NCBI GenBank assembly: GCA_934318045.1
Contig: CAKREY010000001.1
Span: forward strand, 186,001 to 250,000
Length of the DNA stretch: 64,000 nucleotides
From: Coprococcus_C sp934318045
GTDB lineage: Bacteria; Bacillota; Clostridia; Lachnospirales; Lachnospiraceae
Direction of reading: 5' to 3'
The notes under the pieces were generated by a model that worked only from the letters and a program-made list of their open reading frames with translations, searched no databases and was not told the origin of the DNA. Positions 60,841 through 64,000 of the stretch are shown here, piece by piece. A program made the translations under genes and the position numbers. Numbering within the stretch: the stretch's first letter is position 1; every line of letters starts with the position of its first letter.

Positions 60841-61872
60841 ATGTTTGATAATCTGAATTATTACAGAGTATTTTATACCGTTGCAAATACCGGAAATATC
60901 AGCAAGGCTGCCGATATGCTGTTTATCAGCCAGCCTGCGATCTCGAAAGCAATCTCCAAGCTTGAGGACGGACTGCATGTGAAGCTCTTTCTGCGTTCTT
61001 CCAAGGGCGTGACTATGACGGACGAGGGGCAGGTGCTATACAGCCATATCGAGAAAGCATTCTCGAATATCTCACAGGGGGAGGACGAGATCCGACATAT
61101 CCATGAGCTCGGCATCGGACAGGTACGAATCGGTGTCAGTACCTCTCTTTGCAAACATATTTTATTAGACAAACTGCAGACCTTTATCTCAGAAAATCCG
61201 CATATCAAGATTATCATCGACTGTCATTCCACGGTCAACACACTGAAGCTTCTGAATGACGGGCGCATCGACATCGGACTGATCTGCAAGACAGATATCC
61301 CTGCCGGCTTTGAATATCAGGATGTCAGCACGATTCACGACATCTTCGTCGTAAATGAAACTTACCTCTCCAACCTGCACCTGCGGGAACAGGAGGAGCT
61401 AGTGCCGGAGCAAGTAAACCCATGGCTTTTCGCCGGAAATCTGATTGGAATTATGGGGAATATACAGGATGCTGGTACAGACGAAAGCCGAAAGAATAGC
61501 AGATTGTCTGTACAATACGAAAATGAAGCCGGATTTGCCATGAAAGATATTTTGGAAAAATCAAATCTGATGTTACTGGAAAAGAATAATATCACACGAA
61601 CGCATATTGATGATTATCTGGAATCTGAGGGCATTCACCCTCAGCAGATCCTCGAAGTGAATAATATGGATCTGCTCATTGACTTTGCCGCCATCGGTAT
61701 GGGAGTTGCCAGTGTTGTGCGGGAATTTGCAACCGATTATCTGGCAACCGGCCAGATTTTAGAACTTCCACTCTCCCATCCGGTTGCAGAGCGCACTGTC
61801 GGGTTCGTGTACCCGAAGAGCCGCGGAAAGTCCGAGGTGTTACGGAAATTTCTGGGGATGTGGGGATGTTAA
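60841..61872 (+). CDS. LysR-family transcriptional regulator
   Basis: 343 residues, somewhat longer than the usual 300. N-terminal winged helix (NYYRVFYTVANTGNISKAADML, ISQPAISKAISKLEDGLHVKLF) and a C-terminal effector-binding domain of the periplasmic-binding type. The start has AGAGG upstream. It is divergent from leuC with likely sites between, so it probably activates the leu-ilv-ser-asd operon. The effector (for example isopropylmalate) is inference. Its stop overlaps that of hicB by 4 bases. Confidence 0.9.
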   Translation: MFDNLNYYRVFYTVANTGNISKAADMLFISQPAISKAISKLEDGLHVKLFLRSSKGVTMTDEGQVLYSHIEKAFSNISQGEDEIRHIHELGIGQVRIGVSTSLCKHILLDKLQTFISENPHIKIIIDCHSTVNTLKLLNDGRIDIGLICKTDIPAGFEYQDVSTIHDIFVVNETYLSNLHLREQEELVPEQVNPWLFAGNLIGIMGNIQDAGTDESRKNSRLSVQYENEAGFAMKDILEKSNLMLLEKNNITRTHIDDYLESEGIHPQQILEVNNMDLLIDFAAIGMGVASVVREFATDYLATGQILELPLSHPVAERTVGFVYPKSRGKSEVLRKFLGMWGC

Positions 61873-62264
61873 ATCCCTATTTTCTTCATCAATGCCTCTT
61901 GAAGTACCTGAGAAAAATTTATATCATGTTCCATCGCTGCTTCATTTAACCATTCCGGAATACTGAGTGTTTTCTTCACAGATTTTGTGTTGTGTTTTTT
62001 CCTGTACTGTACCAGATCAAATTCAATCAGGCAGGAAAAATCGCCCTCCTGTAATATATAATCCACAGGGGCAGATACTTCCGGTAACGATTCTTCGTTT
62101 TTCAGCCGGTCATCAATGCATAATCCCATTGCCTCTACCGCCATCTCATATGCTTCTTCCATTGTTTCTCCCTGTGTCATACATTCCGGGAAGTCTGGAA
62201 ATGAAATCCAATAGCCACCCTTCTCGTCGTTATGAAATATAGCCGGATAAAAATAATGATGCAT
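61869..62264 (-). CDS. hicB: HicB-family antitoxin
   Basis: 131 residues. N-terminal HicB fold (YFYPAIFHNDEKGGYWISFPDFPECMTQ in part: the FPDFPEC segment) binds and blocks HicA. The C-terminal 40 residues (KKTLSIPEWLNEAAMEHDI, then NFSQVLQEAL) form a ribbon-helix-helix DNA-binding domain. It is 2 bases after hicA, with a GGAGGAG site overlapping the end of hicA. It probably represses the pair through the operator at 62488-62505. Confidence 0.92.
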   Translation of the reverse strand: MHHYFYPAIFHNDEKGGYWISFPDFPECMTQGETMEEAYEMAVEAMGLCIDDRLKNEESLPEVSAPVDYILQEGDFSCLIEFDLVQYRKKHNTKSVKKTLSIPEWLNEAAMEHDINFSQVLQEALMKKIGI

Positions 62265-62266
62265 AG

Positions 62267-62464
62267 TTATTTCTCCTCCTTTATTCCTGCCTGTTTTAAT
62301 ATTGCCTGTTCTAAACCTGTTTTCAAATCTTTACAGTGATATGGCACAATCACTGTTTTGTGCGTTTCTTTATTCGTTAATTTCACATGTGATCCATTTT
62401 GCGATATAATTTCAAATCCATGTTTCTTTAGTTTTTTGATCATTGCTTTTGATGTTGTTGGCAT
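62267..62464 (-). CDS. hicA: HicA-family mRNA interferase toxin
   Basis: 65 residues. The dsRBD-like fold shows the start PTTSKAMIKKLKKHGFEII and the catalytic His in QNGSHVKLTNKETHKTVIVP. The HicA toxin cuts mRNA in a translation-independent way and is neutralised by HicB. AGGAG lies 6 bases before the ATG. All key residues appear intact. Confidence 0.93.
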   Translation of the reverse strand: MPTTSKAMIKKLKKHGFEIISQNGSHVKLTNKETHKTVIVPYHCKDLKTGLEQAILKQAGIKEEK

Positions 62465-62482
62465 ATTGTTCTCCTTTTTATT

Positions 62483-62511
62483 ATTTTATACGTATTTATA
62501 CGTATTGTCAA
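62483..62511 (-). promoter_or_regulatory. hicAB promoter with operator in the spacer
   Basis: TTGACA (62511-62506), 17 bases, TAAAAT (62488-62483) on the minus strand. The spacer is filled by two ATACGTAT palindromes, 62488-62495 and 62498-62505, 10 bases apart centre to centre, a typical spacing for ribbon-helix-helix dimers. Confidence 0.8.
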
Positions 62512-62525
62512 TAAAAAAAAGGAAA

Positions 62526-62746
62526 TGTAATAACCTGAGCACGCAGTCGCAAGATACTTCGTAGCTTGCCGACTATGGTGCTTCGCATAGAATAATAAGC
62601 TGAGCAACGCTACTTCGCTTCCGCTTCGCTCCAGCTCAGTATGTTGCTTCGCAACATACATAAAAATAAAAACACGGCGGTTACCACAAGTAAACTTGCG
62701 TAACCGCCGTGTTTTTATTTTTATATGCGTTGCTCAGGTTATTACA
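62526..62746. repeat. Array of hairpins between hicAB and groEL
   Basis: 221 bases with 16-base perfect inverted ends, TGTAATAACCTGAGCA (62526-62541) and TGCTCAGGTTATTACA (62731-62746). A third related arm (AATAAGCTGAGCAACGC) is near 62594. Between them are several short stems capped by TTCG or GAAG, such as TATGTTGC-TTC-GCAACATA (62640-62658), and the groEL terminator. The groEL stop codon lies in one terminal arm. Confidence 0.7.
62661..62723 (-). terminator. Terminator of groEL
   Basis: A 23-base perfect inverted repeat from AAAAATAAAAACACGG at 62662 to CCGTGTTTTTATTTTT ending at 62722, loop of about 15 bases. On the minus strand it ends in TTTTTATTTTT. It is symmetric and could stop transcription in either direction. 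Confidence 0.9.
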
Positions 62747-64000
62747 TCATTCCCATGCCGCCGCCCATGCCACCTGCTGGCATAGCCGGAGCATCTTCCT
62801 TAATGTCTGCAACAACAGACTCTGTTGTAAGGAATGTAGAAGCAACAGATGTTGCATTCTGCAATGCTGTTCTTGTAACCTTCACAGGATCGATGATACC
62901 TGCTTCGATCATGTTTACATACTCTTCCTTGTAAGCATCAAATCCAACACCAACCTCAGACTCTTTGATCTTGTTGATGATGACTGCGCCCTCCAAACCT
63001 GCATTGGATGCAATATGAGCAAGCGGTGCTGTCAATGCCTTCGCAATGATTGTTGCTCCGGTCTTCTCGTCGCCTTCCAATGTATCGATCAGAGCATTCA
63101 GCTTCTTAGAAGCATGGATATATGCAGATCCGCCACCTGCGATGATACCCTCTTCTACGGCTGCTCTTGTAGCGTTCAAAGCATCTTCGAGACGAAGCTT
63201 TGCTTCTTTCATCTCTGTCTCAGTTGCAGCACCAACACGGATAACAGCAACTCCACCGGCAAGCTTTGCCAGTCTCTCCTGCAGCTTCTCCTTATCAAAC
63301 TCAGATGTTGTCTCAGCAAGCTGTGCCTTGATTACATTCACTCTTGCCTCGATGTCTGCCTTTGCGCCACAACCATCAACGATGACTGTATTCTCCTTGG
63401 CAACCTTGACGCTCTTTGCACGTCCAAGCTGATCCAGAGTTGTCTCCTTCAAATCATAGCCAAGCTCCTCAGAGATGACTGTACCACCTGTCAGGATTGC
63501 AATATCCTGCAGCATTTCTTTTCTTCTGTCACCATAGCCAGGTGCCTTTACACCTACGACTGAGAATGTACCACGCAGCTTATTTACGATCAATGTTGTA
63601 AGAGCCTCGCCCTCGATATCCTCAGCGATGATCAAAAGCTTCTGTCCACCCTGTACGATCTGCTCCAGAAGCGGAAGGATATCCTGAATATTAGAAATCT
63701 TCTTATCTGTGATCAAAATATATGGGTTATCCAGCTCTGCAACCATCTTCTCCATATCTGTTGCCATATAAGCACTTACATAACCACGGTCAAACTGCAT
63801 ACCTTCTACTAAGTCAAGCTCTGTCTTCATTGTCTTAGACTCTTCGATTGTGATAACGCCATCCTTAGAAACCTTCTCCATTGCATCTGCAACGAGCTCA
63901 CCGACACCATCATCACCGGCAGAGATAGAAGCAACTCTTGCAATCTGCTCCTTGCCATTGATTGACTCACTCATCTCTGAGATTGCGTCTACGGCTGCAT
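62742..64000 (-). CDS. groL: 60 kDa chaperonin GroEL (partial, 5' end beyond window)
   Basis: The C-terminal 419 residues are present, and the frame stays open past the window edge (AAVDAISEMSES upstream of the first internal Met), so the ATG seen near 63974 is internal. Conserved segments include VKAPGYGDRRKEMLQDIAIL, GGVAVIRVGAATETEMKEAK and AGLEGAVI, and the protein ends in the Gly/Met tail GGMGGGMGMM. It forms the folding chamber with GroES, whose gene should lie just beyond the right edge. HrcA/CIRCE control is likely but the site is out of the window. Confidence 0.97.
   Translation of the reverse strand, partial: AAVDAISEMSESINGKEQIARVASISAGDDGVGELVADAMEKVSKDGVITIEESKTMKTELDLVEGMQFDRGYVSAYMATDMEKMVAELDNPYILITDKKISNIQDILPLLEQIVQGGQKLLIIAEDIEGEALTTLIVNKLRGTFSVVGVKAPGYGDRRKEMLQDIAILTGGTVISEELGYDLKETTLDQLGRAKSVKVAKENTVIVDGCGAKADIEARVNVIKAQLAETTSEFDKEKLQERLAKLAGGVAVIRVGAATETEMKEAKLRLEDALNATRAAVEEGIIAGGGSAYIHASKKLNALIDTLEGDEKTGATIIAKALTAPLAHIASNAGLEGAVIINKIKESEVGVGFDAYKEEYVNMIEAGIIDPVKVTRTALQNATSVASTFLTTESVVADIKEDAPAMPAGGMGGGMGMM

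Noticed and set aside
62440..62661. 73-codon minus-strand frame upstream of hicA.
   Set aside because: It runs over the hairpin array and the hicAB promoter, overlaps hicA and has no ribosome site.

Overview
The window looks like chromosome of a Clostridia-class Firmicute, most likely a Lachnospiraceae member. The reasons are the gene orders rpmB-yloU-yloV-recG, hrcA-grpE-dnaK-dnaJ-prmA-rsmE and tmcAL/ylbJ/coaD/rsmD, clostridial ChW repeats, a perfect CIRCE operator, AGGAGG ribosome sites and mid-40s % GC estimated by eye. The genus is not resolved. I found no tRNA, rRNA, transposase, phage gene or CRISPR array. Most genes are on the minus strand. Most intervals between genes are short, so long transcripts are likely.

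Layout. 1-3.8 kb: a partial WYL regulator, a MATE pump behind a probable guanidine-IV type leader, a NUDIX hydrolase and an EamA transporter. 4-8.1 kb: tmcAL (apparently leaderless) and ylbJ, converging on rsmD-coaD and a coiled-coil protein. 8.2-15 kb: a membrane-anchored GH5 glucanase, a small membrane protein, and the recG-yloV-yloU-rpmB group. 15.2-24 kb: tex, a radical SAM gene, EamA, thiI, a cysteine desulfurase, a ChW-repeat SGNH protein and rsmE.

24-32.2 kb is an accessory block set between rsmE and prmA, which are normally adjacent. It holds a lipoprotein, a DHHW protein and an MBOAT acyltransferase (probable O-acetylation of an exported glycan). Next to them are a mini zinc-ribbon protein, a transmembrane Ser/Thr kinase, a LytTR regulator fused to an FHA domain, and two more LytTR regulators. 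All three receiver domains lack the phospho-acceptor aspartate. This is the best candidate for an undescribed system: a Ser/Thr kinase that may signal through pThr recognition (FHA) to a LytTR transcription factor, without histidine kinase phosphotransfer.

32.3-40 kb: prmA, dnaJ, dnaK, grpE, hrcA with CIRCE, and htrA. 40-45 kb: a zinc-uptake set (znuABC) with two COG0523 GTPases, one very His-rich. 45-50.3 kb: mscS, glgB, a DUF1015 gene and a P-loop kinase-like gene. 50.5-60.6 kb: one biosynthetic operon leuC-leuD-leuB-ilvD-ilvB-serC-serA-asd, with a divergent LysR gene whose likely binding site is centred at -65 of the leuC promoter. A palindromic element of about 156 bp sits between leuB and ilvD. 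61.9-64 kb: a hicAB toxin-antitoxin pair whose operator fills its own promoter spacer, a 221-bp array of hairpins, and the 3' part of groEL running off the window.
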